From assembly GCA_025201345.1 (NCBI GenBank), contig JAIXMG010000014.1:1-64000 (forward strand): 64,000 bases of DNA, read 5' to 3'. Shown in pieces: positions 32,167 through 46,364 of this stretch (within the stretch, counting starts at the first letter, position 1; each line of letters begins with the position of its first letter). The position numbers and the translations under genes are program-made. This stretch comes from Thamnidium elegans (lineage: Eukaryota; Mucoromycota; Mucoromycetes; Mucorales; Mucoraceae). The notes under the pieces were generated by a model. That model did no database searches, had not been told where the DNA came from, and saw only the letters and a list, made by a program, of their open reading frames with translations.

Positions 32167-32997
32167 ATGACAGTTCTTTCAGGGAAAGCTATTAAACGTA
32201 TTGTAAAAGAATTAGAGTCTTTACAACAAACGCCGCCTGAGGATATTCAAGTGATTGCCAATGACGAAGATTTGACACAAATTGAAGCATGGATTCGAGG
32301 ACCAGGTAAATATATATGAATATATATTTATATAAAAAACAGAGGGTTAATTCAATATAGATGGTACACCATATCATGACGGATACTTCAAAGTTCGTTT
32401 AACACTAGATGAAAACTTTCCTGATACGCCACCCAAAGGTAACTTTATCACCAAGATTTTTCATCCCAACGTATCACCTACTGGAGAAATTTGTGTCAAT
32501 ACATTAAAAAAGGACTGGAAACCTGAATTAGGTGTTGGACATGTCTTGCTGGTAATATGTATATATATATATAATATTGTTAATATACATATATTTAGTT
32601 TACTAAATATGTACATGTATTTTTTTTTTTAAAAAAAAAGACAATCAAATGTTTATTGATCGTTCCTAACCCAGAATCCGCTTTGAATGAAGAAGCAGGA
32701 AAGTTATTATTGGAGCAATACGACGATTATGCAAAACGAGCGCGTTTATATACCTCTATTCAAGCCAAATCAGGAAAAAATGAATTCTTACAATTGGAAA
32801 AAGACAGATTGACTGATAAAACAAAAGAAAATGCGACAGTTAAAAAGGGATTGTTTACACCGTCTGTATTAAAACCATTATCCGATACAACTGAATTAAA
32901 TACAAAAAAGAGACAAGGAGAAGATAATACGGAGGAAAAAGAAGTTAAAAAGGTCAAGAAGAGTATTGTAAAGAAAAAGGCATTAAGGAGGCTTTAA
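32167..32997 (+). CDS. UBE2S: UBE2S-type ubiquitin-conjugating enzyme E2 (APC/C chain-elongating type)
   Basis: Exons 32167-32305, 32361-32551 and 32641-32997 give 228 residues. The UBC fold covers about 1-155. The active Cys is C91 in [20 protein letters not shown], where the sequence is of the UBE2S type rather than a general E2. TIKCLL and the block [20 protein letters not shown] follow. After a Lys-rich linker the protein ends [10 protein letters not shown]-terminal LRRL tail is the known anaphase-promoting-complex docking element of UBE2S, which extends K11-linked chains in mitosis. Human UBE2S has a similar length (222). S. cerevisiae has no such enzyme. The stop lies 95 bp from the convergent kinase gene's stop. 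UBE2S identity is strong; the biochemical role is from the family. Confidence 0.93.
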
Positions 32998-33053
32998 TTA
33001 TTTTTTGTTTGTTTGTTTGTTTGTTTGTATTAGTATGAGTTGTGTTAGTATGT

Positions 33054-33088
<35 letters not shown>

Positions 33089-33092
33089 CTAA

Positions 33093-34890
<1,798 letters not shown>

Positions 34891-35104
34891 TTATTATTGT
34901 TATTATAATTATTAGTATACTAAAAGGGGAAAAAAGAAAGAAGAAAGAAAGAAAGGAAAAAAAAAAAAAGAAAAAAAAAAGTGCAAAAAGAGAGAGAAAA
35001 AGGAGTGAATATATTTAAAAAAAGAAGAGAAGAAATGAGAGGGGATATATGTAAAGGAGGATGTGGTGCCAAATAACCTAAAATGAAAGAAAAAAACTTG
35101 TGAT

Positions 35105-36322
35105 TTAGCAAACTGTGTTACTTTTTGATGATACTGGTTGTAAATTTCGTTTCGCTAGCATTTTGCGTACTCTTAATGTAGAACCAGGACCTTGTGGTTC
35201 TTTTGACTTTGCTTTTGATGATGTCGTATGTCGTGATAATAATAAAATTGTGTTATTTATACTTGTTCTTGACTTTTTATTTTGTTGCTGAATCTAGCAT
35301 GATATTCTTATTAATCACATGATACTTTTTTTTTTTTAAAAAAAAAAAAAAAATCACTTTACCGATTGATCCTCGCGGTCTAATATAGTAGATACTTCTT
35401 CTTTACCGTTAATAATTAAAGGTGAATTTTTGGTATATGATTTATACAGCAATAAGTTAGATCTTATGCTATTACCAATCTACATATATATATATATTTG
35501 TTAGTATCCTTTCTTTTTCAGTGTACACACACACACACACACCTGTTTTATTTGATCTAGAGGCGCATTTTTATTTTTGATTAGCGTGCTTCTCTGTTTC
35601 AAGTCACTTTTTATAGTTGAAGCAATATTTTTTGCCAAATCGAGATCGATATACGCCTTTTGTAGCACATTCAAGTCATCATTTGCTATTTTTAAAAAAA
35701 AATAGTTAATATGCAATTATCACTTTTTTTAATGTACATATATTTTACCTATTTTACTTAGGAATTGACTAGAATTTATTCCTAATTGCTTTAATACAAT
35801 ATTTAATCTATTTACAATCGTTCTTTTTTTTTTTACTTCTTGTTTCCGAAACAAAGTTGCCTTTTTCTATCAGAAGTGTGTGTTAAAGAATGAAAGGGGG
35901 TTTGCTATAAAAAGAAGGTATTACCGAGTCTATCAAGCAAAGGTTACCAGCAGATTTAATTGCAGAATCTAAAGTTGCTTCTGCATCTAATAATTTTTCT
36001 TGACCTGCACTTATCACGTCCTTAAGTACAAGTTCAATTTGTTCTGTACCGTTCTCTACATTAACAAGTACTTGATCAATTAACTCTAATTGAGAAACTA
36101 ATTGGTTTAACTCTGCTGTTTTATAAGAAAGTAAAGAACGTAAGTTCATGATAGTTTCTGTCCCCTGTTTTACTTTTTCTTATCAGTAAACAAAAAACAT
36201 AAAAACATCTTTTTTAATAGTAATACCTCATCAAGTTTAGATAGTAACTGTAAAATCACTTTATCGTCTAGTATAAACGAATTCTTGACAGTTGATGGTG
36301 GTACTAGAATATTTGTCATCAT
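35105..36322 (-). CDS. Hypothetical coiled-coil protein
   Basis: The gene starts at ATGATG (36322) and reads MMTNILVPPSTVKNSF. It continues through introns to KKATLFRKQEVKKK, IANDDLNVLQKAYIDLDLAK and a basic Ser-rich end (RVRKMLAKRNLQPV), with TAA at 35107-35105. The second exon (NLRSLLSYKTAELNQLVSQL) and later parts are heptad-like, so a mostly helical coiled coil is likely. At least five introns with GT...AG ends are needed, one holding an (AC)n microsatellite. The head-to-tail position between the STE20 kinase and the MAPR gene says nothing specific. No family is recognised. Exon borders in the last third are less certain. Confidence 0.6.
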
Positions 36323-36506
36323 TACTTTTTTTTACACACACACAAAAAAGAAAAAAAAAATAGATAAAAAATGAAAGAAAGAAAAAAATAAAAAAAAATA
36401 CACTTCTTTTTTTTTATATGTGTGTTTTAAAAGAACTTCCCCTGTTTTGTGTAATGTTGTCATTCTTTGACTTTTTTTAAAAAAAACAAACATAAATGAA
36501 TTTTAT

Positions 36507-37179
36507 TTACGGTTTTTGACCAACAGCAGTTTTACATGGTTTAGGTATAGGTGCGTCTTCAGGTATAGGATCATGCAAAACACGGCCTACTTTGTGATAT
36601 TTATGACTAGAATCGTAAAACTTTTTCCAATGGTCAAGACCTTTTAACTGATCACTGGTTAAGCCTCTGACATCGTGAGTTAAATGGTCTTCGAAGCAAC
36701 CTGTAACATATGCTCTAGCGGCATCTTTACCAGCAAAGTGATGGTAACTACCTCCTTTACCGTACCAACCAGCTCCTTGGGAAACATCATAAACATCGCC
36801 ACTAAAAAGTAAATAATTAATTTATTGGTTTTTTTTTTTTTTTTTGTTATAAACATAATATACTTTACTCGATGGCTAAATAGATGGGCTTGGTACGATC
36901 TGTTCCATCATATTGTGCCAACTCAGCATCAGTAAAAATCAACTCTTGACGCTATAAATAAAAGGTTATTTAGTGTACATACTAGTCGCGTCTCGAATAT
37001 ATACTTACAGGAATATAGTTGTTAATGTTTGTCCATTTTCCACGATAACCCCAAGTCCATGATTCTGTAATTAAATAAGAACCCAAAAAGAAAAATAACA
37101 AGGTCCAAGTTAAAGCTAGTAAGCCTGAGCTTAATAGTGAAGACTTTTTCTTTTCTTTAATCTCTGTAATCTTGGCCAT
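36507..37179 (-). CDS. MAPR-family membrane protein with cytochrome b5-like heme-binding domain
   Basis: Three exons give 182 residues. The N-terminus is basic (MAKITEIKEKKKSS), followed by one transmembrane helix (LLALTWTLLFFFLGSYLI, about 20-37). Residues about 85-150 are a cytochrome b5-like domain of the PGRMC/Dap1/neudesin type: LIFTDAELAQYDG, PIYLAIDGDVYDVS, then WYGKGGSYHHFAGKDAARA. The Tyr-rich segment before FAGKDA replaces the His ligands of true cytochrome b5. In this family such proteins bind heme and often support cytochrome P450 enzymes in sterol synthesis. The short polar C-terminus has no ER-retrieval signal that I can see. The placement of TM plus b5-like domain is as in PGRMC1 and Dap1. 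Confidence 0.88.
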
Positions 37180-37254
37180 TTTTTTTTTTACGGGACGAAA
37201 AAGGAGTAAAAAAAAAAAAAAAAAAGTTTATTTTATTTTTTAAACCTCGAGATG

Positions 37255-38861
37255 TTATAAATTATTTACATTTGTTTTGCGGGCTATGACATCTTTACGT
37301 GGTATAATGACAGATATTTCATCAACATCATTAGGTGTACTTGGACCGGACGAAGAAGAACAAGAAGATAAGGTAGAATTATGTGATAAATTGGGAGAGT
37401 CAACATTATCATTATAATAACCGCATAACTTTTCCCACCAATTTTCAATGATACGATTTACAATTCTTTTCGTTGTAGAATTTACTTTTCTTTGCATACC
37501 AGGATTTAATAAAGAATTAAGCGTTTTATATGTTTCTTGCTTTTTATAAGGTCTTAATCTCAACTGTGTATTTTCTAATAAAGGTTCCAATACTCTTAAA
37601 TAAGCATCACGCAACTATAATATATTTAGTATATACATTTATACATATAATACTTGACAATTTAAACTTACTGTTTGAGATTCTTTGGTGTCACCTAAAT
37701 CACATAATTCTCGCAGTGTAATATCAACCAAGACGTATAAATCATTGGTATAGAAATACTCATATAAAGTAGGTGTAGTAAATATACCGTATAATAGTTT
37801 TAAAATTAACATTTGAACACAAGTATCGTCTAATTTTTAGAGTATTAAACACACAGCAACAACAACAATAAAAATAAATACTTACTTGATCGATTCAGCA
37901 TGAAAATTAAGTTTGCACTAAATGTGTCAGATATACCCATACGCTTTGATAATACATCTAATACCAGGTTCTCATTTAATCCAGACATCATGTATTGTTC
38001 ATTTAATACCATGATAAGACGAATGACATCATAGTTAAAAGACTCGTCTGAATCACCACGTGTTTCTTCAACCAGATCCAAAAAATGATTAATGAGTAAG
38101 GTATCCAATAAATCTAATACATGTATTTAGTTTAGAATGATTTTCACAGCACATATGAAATAAAAATAATAGTAATAATACTTGCCTAAATCCTCTTTTT
38201 CTACTTTAGCTAGTTTACACATTTCAAATAATAAAGAAAAAGAAACACTCAACATTTTAAAGGTTGTATAAAAACCTAACCTCACTTCTGTCACTATTTT
38301 AGAAAATAACCTGTTCCTTCTTTTGTGAATAGATTCCAATAAAATATAATTCATCCATCTCGGTTCATCTTTCCCTGCATAAAGTAAAAGTGAATAGGAA
38401 ACCAATAATTCTGTTATATCTTGAGATACAAGAGCATGGTTATTTAAAATGTGACCAAGAACAACTGTACTGAAATCGAGACATAATTTCGAATCAATTA
38501 ATTTATATGCTACTTGTGCAAACTCTACTGAACTTTTGAGAAATTGTTCTATATAATACATGTATAAAAAAAAAGTTTAATTGCTGGTTCATCTCCTCCC
38601 TCTCTTCCCCCCTCTTTTTTCTTTTTTTATTTACGTTGATATCTAGTTAGAAATCGAATATACTGTGTTGTTATTCTTTGTACATCTTCTTCTGTTGAGT
38701 ATGGACGATTCAATACATCATCTAATTCTTTTTTTTTTTTTTATAAGGTTAGCATTTATATAACAACCAACTTTTATATATATATATGTGTGTGTACTGT
38801 AGTTACCAGCATAAAAACTGTCAACATTATCAAAAAAGTATTCAATTGTATCGTCGTCCAT
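37255..38861 (-). CDS. SPIN90/Ldb17/Dip1 family protein, Arp2/3 activator
   Basis: Six minus-strand exons from the ATG at 38861 give roughly 420 residues. The order is an acidic start (MDDDTIEYFFDNVDSF), an N-terminal helical part, then the leucine-rich armadillo-like core of the SPIN90/Ldb17 family. The core reads LLINHFLDLVEETRGD, FNYDVIRLIMVLNEQYM, SANLIFMLNR, CVQMLILKLLYGIFTTPTL and YEYFYTNDLYVLVDITLREL. The C-terminus is a low-complexity Ser tail. Fission yeast Dip1 and vertebrate SPIN90 bind Arp2/3 and trigger linear actin seeds at endocytic sites; that role is transferred from the family. The core block order is a strong match. No SH3 domain is present, as expected for the fungal members. 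Confidence 0.85.
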
Positions 38862-39214
38862 TATACTTGTAAAGAAAGAGAAAAAAGAGAAAGCAAAGAA
38901 AAAAGAGTTTTTGTTTTATACGTATTTAATCTCCTCTTTCTGTTTCCTACTCGGAGTAAAAAAAAAAAAGAAAAAAAAAAAAAAAAAACGTACAAAAAGG
39001 GAATAAACAACAAACTTCTCCTCTTTTTTACCTCTCTCTTTCTTTTTTGTTTTTTTTTTTTTTTTTTTTTTTTTTCGCCCTTCTCTTTACACTTCTTTTA
39101 TATATATACCATAATACCTTTTTCGTGCTTAACAGCTTTAAATAATATAGAAAAAAAAAAAAGCATATTTACAGAACACAGAAAAAAATAAATAATATTA
39201 CACGGGGAATAAAT
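38862..39214. promoter_or_regulatory. Divergent promoter region, about 350 bp
   Basis: It lies between SPIN90/Ldb17 (minus, start 38861) and the Sur2-type hydroxylase (plus, start 39215). It is packed with A and T homopolymers (A17 near 38970, T26 near 39050) and CT-rich tracts, the kind of nucleosome-poor sequence seen in fungal promoters. A TATATATA stretch lies near 39100. Confidence 0.5.
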
Positions 39215-39682
39215 ATGAATGCTACTTCACAGTTCTTGACAAGCGGGTTGCAATCTTTTACATGTAAGGATCCATGGTCTGACGAAGTACTTGCTTTATG
39301 GGTTCCTATTGTAGCTTATTGGAGTTACTCTACATTCTTTCACTTTGTTATGAAGGCCAACTTGCAATTTTTTGAACAATACAGAATTCATACAATAGGA
39401 GATATGGAAAAAAGAAATAAAGTAAGTTTAAGTCGAGTATTGAGTATGGTTGCTTTACAACAAGTCATACAAGTTATACTTGGTTTTTTGGTTTTACATC
39501 CGGTGGACCCTGTAAGGTATGTTATCGAAGAAGAGAACACTTTAAGATGGTTATCCGGCTTGTTTTTATCCGTGACCAATCGATTGGGTATGTCATTTCA
39601 TTTGGCAAATATACTGGCAAAGTTTGTATACTGGATAATGATTCCTGCAATTCAATTCGTATCAGCCATGTAAGTGATGACA

Positions 39683-39717
<35 letters not shown>

Positions 39718-40324
39718 AAGAGTACTCATCTCATACTTTTTTTTTTTTTTTTAGGGTTATTATGGACGCACACCAGTACTTTTTTCACAGATTATTTCAT
39801 ATCAACAAGTTTTTATACAAACATGTACATTCTCATCATCACCGGTTATACGTGCCTTATGCGTTTGGCGCACTTTATAATCATCCGGTAGAAGGATTTT
39901 TGTTGGATTCACTTGGTGCTGCAATTGCTATTGAATTAACAAGAATGTCACCAAAAATGAGTATGGTATTCTTTACATTTTCAACACTAAAGACAGGTAA
40001 AGAAATATATTTATAATCAATTATTATTTTATTTTTTTAATCCGTGTATGTGTGTATGTATAGTTGATGATCACTGTGGTTACGCTCTTCCATGGGACCC
40101 ATTACAATTCTTATTTGGAAATAATGTACAATAGTAAAGTCAATTTTCATATGCTAAAATACATATATACTAATATTTTTTATAGTCATGATATTCACCA
40201 TCAGTCGTATGGAATTAAAAGGAACTTTAGTCAACCATTCTTTACTATTTGGGATAAATTATTAGGAACAGAAATGTCTATTAAAGAAGCCGAGAAAAGA
40301 GGTGGATTTAAAAAGACCAATTAA
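39215..40324 (+). CDS. SUR2: Sphinganine C4-hydroxylase, SUR2 type
   Basis: Exons 39215-39669, 39755-39996, 40064-40133 and 40186-40324 give 301 residues. The enzyme converts dihydrosphingosine to phytosphingosine in the ER membrane, using a di-iron centre. The three His boxes of the fatty-acid hydroxylase superfamily are present: HQYFFHRLFH, HVHSHHHRLYVPYAFGALYN and YHDIHHQSYGIKRNFSQPFF. The last confirms the last splice site, since the phase choice at 40133 restores YHDIHHQ. VDDHCGYALPWDPLQF between boxes is typical of Sur2. Several hydrophobic segments lie in the N-terminal half. The sequence is complete and I see no missing ligands. Paralogues such as sterol desaturases are less likely given these motifs. 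Confidence 0.92.
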
Positions 40325-40712
40325 TTTTACAAAAAAAAAAAAGAAAAAAAACCCCCCACCCAATATAAATAATCCTTCATACATGTCATACAACACACAC
40401 AATCATACCTCCTCTTATTGTTCATTCTACTAATCGCTTTCTCTTTCTCTTTCTCTCTCTCTTTACTACTCTTTCTTTCTTATACATATATTAAATTAAT
40501 TACACCTTACCCTTTCTTACTTCCCCTACTCTTTTTTTTTTTTTTTTTTTTTTTCTACACAATAATTTTTTCTTCCCCTTGTCAATAATAATAATTTAGC
40601 CAAAATAATTTTTTTTTCTTGTATAACAATGAAAAACGTGCACAAGACTAGTTTATCCGGCGTATTTCATTTTATTTATCCAGAGCCCGAACTTTTTTTT
40701 TTTTTTTTTTTT
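40325..40712. other. 3' intergenic region between convergent genes
   Basis: It contains T runs (T23 near 40532, T23 near 40693) and CT-rich stretches. No gene is seen. Confidence 0.5.
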
Positions 40713-41679
40713 TTAGTGGAGTTGTTGGTATGAGTATTCTGGTGGGCTTATAATTGCAATCAAGGATAATACAATAGATAATATGACACTTATACACCAA
40801 CATATAGTACATAATATAAATGAAAAGTTATATCGTGTTCCCATATAAAATGTTGAACTAGTATTGAATAAGTATGCTATCGTACCCATTGAAAATGCTT
40901 GTGGTATAGCTATAAAAGAAGGAATTAGAATGTTTTTTTTTTTTGGTATTTCTTTCTCTTTTACCGTATATTAAAAACATGCTACAACATACAAAAAAAA
41001 AAGGATTAATCATCTTATTATCGCTGTAATTGTTAAAGTATAGTTACAATGATAATGGTGCCCATGCTTTTGCTCTTTTGCGTCGTTCACTGCACATGGT
41101 CGCCAATAATCCGAATAAAGTTAATCCACCAATAATAACAGCTAAAACCATTCCTGCAGCTGCAGCTCGCCTACATAAAAAATGTACACGATGACATCAG
41201 GATGATTTTTCTTTTTACTGTCCTTTTATTTTTTTACCATAGCTCACAAAATCCATCTATTTATATAAAGAAAAAATGGTCAGTTGTATCAATTTTATCA
41301 GTTGATCTATAACCCGTTTATGTTACCTTCATGGCAATCTCCTTGTTCAGAAGAAGGAAACGGTCTACATTCTCCTGTCATACTATACATGTACAAATCG
41401 ATTATTATACAAAGATAAAAAAAAATGGAATAGAAAAAAATGTATTACCTTCTGCACAGTTTGAATAAACCATAGTTTGTCTCCATATGAAAAGGAATAG
41501 GTGTAACAAAAGTCAACCTACAATTATAAAAGTGCCGCTTTTAGTTTTCAATCTCTCTCTCTCTCTCTTTCTCTTTTTTTTTTTTACCATTTAGGAAAGA
41601 CTAATGCACATATTGTCATGACATAGTTTATAAGAAAAATAAAAAAGGTAACTACATATGTAAGTAAAGAAACGCTCAT
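40713..41679 (-). CDS. Four-span membrane protein with claudin-like signature
   Basis: The gene starts at ATG 41679 (MSVSLLTYVVTFFIFLINYV, first membrane span). It continues through short exons to ALVFPKW, LTFVTPIPFH, YGLFKLCRR, MTGECRPFP, then DGFCELWRAAAAGMV. Another span (LAVIIGGLTLFGLLA) is followed by a basic loop, and the last exon (40935-40713) has two more hydrophobic segments (CTICWCISVILSIVL). The W...GLF..C...C arrangement in the first extracellular loop is the claudin-superfamily signature, also seen in fungal Sur7/PalI-type proteins. The donor near 41035 does not join the final exon in frame with the simplest splice, so one small exon or a different site is missing from my model. 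It is head to head with Pil1. Confidence 0.65.
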
Positions 41680-41882
41680 TCTGCCTCTTTTTTTTTAAGA
41701 AAAAAAAAAAAAAAAAAAAAACGATAAAAGTGCGGGCTGAAAGAAAAAAGAAAAAAGAAAAAAAAAAAACTTCCTTTTCTGATTTGTACCGCGAAAATGA
41801 TGTCATTCAGGGGTGACAAGATGTATAAATACTTTTTTGTTTTTTTATCTTGTCTTTTTTTTTGTTCTTCTTCTTTAACAAA
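41680..41882. promoter_or_regulatory. Divergent promoter between claudin-like gene and Pil1, 203 bp
   Basis: It contains A-rich tracts and, shortly before the Pil1 start, GATGTATAAATAC, a likely TATA box for Pil1 (at about 41819-41831). The intergenic distance is short enough that regulatory sites are probably shared. Confidence 0.55.
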
Positions 41883-43250
41883 ATGTTTTCTTCTTTTGCT
41901 AACCCGTTTCATAAGTCTGATAAACCTTTAACTGAAAAGGGACTTGCAGGTGTACTTCATTACGCAGGCAAATCAAGTCGAGATATAGCTCAATTTGCAG
42001 AGGATAATCGAGTATCTGCCAATAGTTTAATGGCATTTGGTGCATTACTTGGTGATGATTTTAATGTAAGCACTTGAAATAATAAACAAACAAAGTAGTA
42101 ACAAAAATAAAAAAAATAAAAAAAGGATGTTACAAATAAACTAGGAAATATGTTACATCAATGGTCAAATATTATGATGGAATTCTCAGATTCGATTGAT
42201 CAATATCGTGACATGCTTAAAATCATCTCATTAAAAGAAGCTTCTTTATTACCCAGTAGAGAACAAAAGCGTAGAATAAGAGAAAAGATCGATCAACTTC
42301 AAGGTTCTTTAGTTGCTATGGATAAAATTTCAAACCTGCAAGATCAACTTGAACAACTAGAGACAGTGACTGAATCAGATGAGATAGAAATGGATAATTT
42401 TAGAAGGACAACCACGAGTAAAGCTCTCTATACCTTTTTAGATGGTATGAGTGCTATGGCTGGTAAAACAAATATTATTTCAACTTTTGGTAAAAACCTT
42501 GTAGACGAGTTACATATCGTACCTTTAAAACCTGGCTTAGAAAGACCCGTATATCAATCTGAAGAAAAGACAAAACACGTAGTAGAGTATGTTCAAAAAT
42601 CGATATATGAATGGAATCAACAAACGCCTGAATTAAATCAAAAAGTATATCATGGTCATAATAGTAAACAGTTACCGCCTGTACCTATCAAATCTGTTAG
42701 TGCTACTAGTAGTACAACACCATCTCCAACTACTTCTACCAATAATAAAAGTGATAAGGCTGTGTTCCCACCAAGGCATGTCTCTTTGGAGGAACAACAT
42801 AAGCAATACTCATTTTATAAACCAGATCAAGTAGATGATGATGATAATGAACCTTCTTCCATCACCACCACCACTACTAATAATAATAATAATTCTTCAC
42901 CAGATCCATCATATCAGCCTCATTTAACCCAATCCACTAATAGTACTACTACTACTACTACTACAAAAGCTCCTCTTCAAAATAATGAAGGTGGTTTCTC
43001 AAACATTTACTTAAATACCCATCATCAACATCAACAACAACAACAATATCTACCAAATAGAGAATATGAAGAATTAGCTTCCTCATTTAATTCAGACGCT
43101 GTATTTCGTGGTAGTGATGACCGTAGAAAATCTCAAAGAAATGATGCTGGTGGCTTTGTATTACCTTCCGCCAACCCAAACTATATTTATCCCTCAAATT
43201 CTACACAATCTGCTAACTCAACAAAAAGTACTGATTCAGTCACAGAGTAA
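41883..43250 (+). CDS. PIL1: Pil1/LSP1 family eisosome BAR-domain protein
   Basis: Exons 41883-42065 and 42126-43250 give 435 residues. The N-terminal part (MFSSFANPFHKSDKPLTEKG) and the BAR core DVTNKLGNMLHQWSNIMMEF, YRDMLKIISLKEASLLPSRE, KRRIREKIDQLQ, and FGKNLVDELH...PLKPGLERP match the Pil1 domain order, ending near residue 230. A long low-complexity tail follows, with Thr/Ser/Asn and (Q)n runs and KQLPPVPIK, which could be an SH3 ligand. Pil1-type proteins assemble the eisosome and furrow the plasma membrane; that is family knowledge. The tail is longer than in yeast Pil1 (339 aa). It ends 94 bp from the convergent FHIP gene. Confidence 0.9.
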
Positions 43251-43344
43251 AATGCACTTTATATTAAAGAGAGAGAGAGAAAGAAAAAAAAATTTGTACG
43301 CGCTAAATTTTAATAATAAAATCCCTTTCCTTCCCCCCTTTTTT

Positions 43345-46300
43345 TTACGTGTAACGTATTCTATCAATACCTAAACTTCTTCTAACTTGCATAATAGCAA
43401 CCAACTCTTTAATCGTTTCTTCTAAAATAACCACATTGTTTAGCAACATACTTAGAGAAATTTCTGTTGTTTTATCCATCTTTTTTCTTTGTGATGGATT
43501 AGTTGTTGGTTGAGGAGCAAACGTATCTTCATCTTCTTCGTCCAGATTTAAAATAGGCTCATCTCGATCAATTTCAAAATTGGATGGAAAGAGCGGTTGA
43601 ATACGTACTTGTAATGTCTTTTTAGCGTGTATAGCTAATGGTGAAAGTGGATTGATAATAGGAGGTGCAGTTGTAGTAGTAGTATGTGTTGGTGTATTGG
43701 TTGAAGAAGAAGTAGAGGTTACCATGGTACCTCCGCCATTACTACCGCCACCACCACTACCACCTACTGCCATCGCTGCAGCTGTAGTAGAAGACGAAAG
43801 TGATTTGGATGGGTTAGGTGGTGGTACCATATTATTAGTGTGAGTAGTTGAAGAAGAAACAGAAGCCTTTAATAAACCAAGTGAATTTCTTCGCTGACCA
43901 AATATTTTAGGTGAAGTAGTTGGTTGATCAAATGTACGTCTTACATTAGCATGGGTGGGAATAGGTGTACCAGGTACAGAACAATGAGCCGTTGATTCTC
44001 CAAATAATAATCCATTCCATCTTTCATCTAATAACCTATCAAATTCATCTACTTCAGATCGATAATAATCAATTTGTTGTGTTAAAGTACGAAGCAAAGT
44101 ATAAAATGGTGGAAATGATTTAAATTGTGTAGGTGCAGTCATTCGAATCGAGTTTCGTTCTGCACCAAAATCTACCGATTGGTCATCGTCTTGTCCTTGT
44201 TCTCTTTCTTGTTCTTGAATAGCTGATAATGCATATATTTCATCTACTTTAATACCATCTTCTTGCGGCGTAGGTAAATGATGATGATGATGCGTACTTG
44301 ATAAATTCAATACATCATTAGCGTGTGTTCGATCCGACTCACAAAACGAAATCCAACCTTCTAAACTACGGTAAGGACAAATAGCTAATGAAGAAATAAC
44401 ACCTGTCAATGCTAAATTTAATTCTGGTGTTTGTGCAAAGAAATGTGATAATAATCCCAGCAAGATTTGAATTAGTGTATCTGTAGGTCGAATACGATGT
44501 CGTTGACGTTGTGTGATGGTGTTATTTTGTCTTTGTTGCTGCTGCAAGAAATCTGCACTACTTCGTTGCCCGTATTTGAAACTACGACGCTTTTCACTTT
44601 TGCTAGAGGACGTGTGCGTTTCAGGTTGTTGTGTTGCGTGTTGGAAACAATGATCTTGGTTCATTTGAACTTCAATATCGTAAAGGTAGTTCTCGTACCC
44701 AAATCCCAATATATCGTCAGCGTGTACTTGGTCAATCGCAGAGATAAGTGAAAAGTAAAGTTCGATTTCTCGAATATGATGTGAAATGATCATGGTAGAT
44801 GCTATACCATTTTCTTCTTCATTTGTAGCAGTAGGGTTTATATCGGGACAAGTAGATAATAGTCTATTGGCAAATCGACAATGTTTGACAATCAAAGTCT
44901 TGAGTAACTTTAAAGTTGCTATCACTGTAGGTTGTGAACTAGATTTTAATCGACTAAAAATGAGATCCTTTAGTGTAAACCTTTCTGCAGCAGTGAAATA
45001 AGGTGAACTTTTAAATCGATCGAATTCAACACCTGCAAATAAGTTATTGGTAGGTGAAATAGGACTTGTTAACTTGTTCGTTATTTCATCATCATCGTCT
45101 GAAGCGTCCATTAAAAATCCCACAATGACAATAGCTAAATTTTGCTGCTGAACAGTTTGTAATATCAAATCAATATAACTTACAACAGCTACCGAAGACC
45201 CATCTATATCAGAACACTCTAAAATAGAAGGATACAAAATATTTTCTAAAAAGATCATACGGATACACTGCAATAACCTTTCTGAGATGGCATCGTTAGG
45301 ACATCGTATCAAGATATCTTGACAAAACTCTAATAGTTTTAAAAACGAATCTAATTGATATTTGAATTGCTCTGAATTGGATTGTTCCACACCAAGTTCT
45401 TCAGATGGATACATACGTAAATCTAAATCTTGACCAAGTAAATAGGAGGCTGGCGTACTGTTGATCTCTGTATCATCTTTTATAATGAGTTTACGTGGTA
45501 ATTGAGAGTAAAGTGCTCCTAGTCCTGCAGACATAATAGTTGCAAAATCAGACTCCAAGATAAAATCACCTAGCTGATGAGTAGCCATTTCCATCAGGAA
45601 CAAAAGACCTGTTCTGGCAAAATCACCTGATCTACCCTCCCTATGTACGAAACGTAATAAATAAGTAAATAATAAAAACTCATATTCAGGTATAGTATTT
45701 TGAGGTAATGTTGCTGGTACTGGTGGTGATGGTTTTTGAGGAGTAGTTAACCATTGTTTATCATGAAAGAATATATTAAGTAAAGCCGGGAACCCATGAA
45801 TTTTAGAGCAAATGATGTACATTAAATCAACTAAATCTTCGTGATACAGTTCACTTTGACGTTCGTCCAACACACAAAACCGTAATAATTTGATGGTAGG
45901 TTTATGTACTGCATTATGAACCAAAAATCGATCATCTAATAAATCAACCATCGATGCGATAGTACGAATAGCTTCACCCCGTATACCTTCCGGATAATCC
46001 ATCTTTTCTGATACATTTACCAAGTATTGTAAAATACCATTTTTTAAAAAGTATTCCATACATACTCCAGTCGTATTATCTTCTTGTTGTGCTTCTTCGT
46101 TCACTAGCATGTCTACCATATGACGTAGTCGTTCTGGAATTTCTGTTTGTTTTACATGTAAGTTGGCTTTTCTATCTTCAGCTATAAAAATATTCTAGAA
46201 AAGAAAAACAGAGCTTATTAATACATGATTCATCCTTTTTTGTGTGACTCTTTTTTTACATGAACATAATCCCAACATTTGTGAAACTTTGCCAGTTGCA

Positions 46301-46364
46301 TAGCAGCCGTAAGCTGTACTTTAGGAGGTATTATACGCTTTTTAAACTTGGAAAAGTAATCCAT
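43345..46364 (-). CDS. FHIP/RAI16-like protein of the FTS-Hook-FHIP complex
   Basis: Two exons (46364-46260 and 46194-43345) give 984 residues. Joining them gives MDYFSKFKKRIIPPKVQLTA...KCWDYVH, then NIFIAEDRKANL, the usual start of the RAI16/FHIP family. The N-terminal 500 residues form an all-helical repeat-like body (VCMEYFLKNGILQYLVNVSE; FARTGLLFLMEMATHQLGDF; ILYPSILECSDIDGSSVAVV). The C-terminal part has long His, Gly and Thr/Ser low-complexity runs (HHHHH; GGSGGGGSNGGG). In other fungi FHIP links early endosomes through Hook to dynein; that role is by family. No transmembrane segment is seen. Human FHIP1B is of similar length (972 aa). Confidence 0.85.

Noticed and set aside
43652..43843. 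Plus-strand Val-rich frame
   Set aside because: Antisense shadow of the Gly/Thr low-complexity tail of the FHIP gene.
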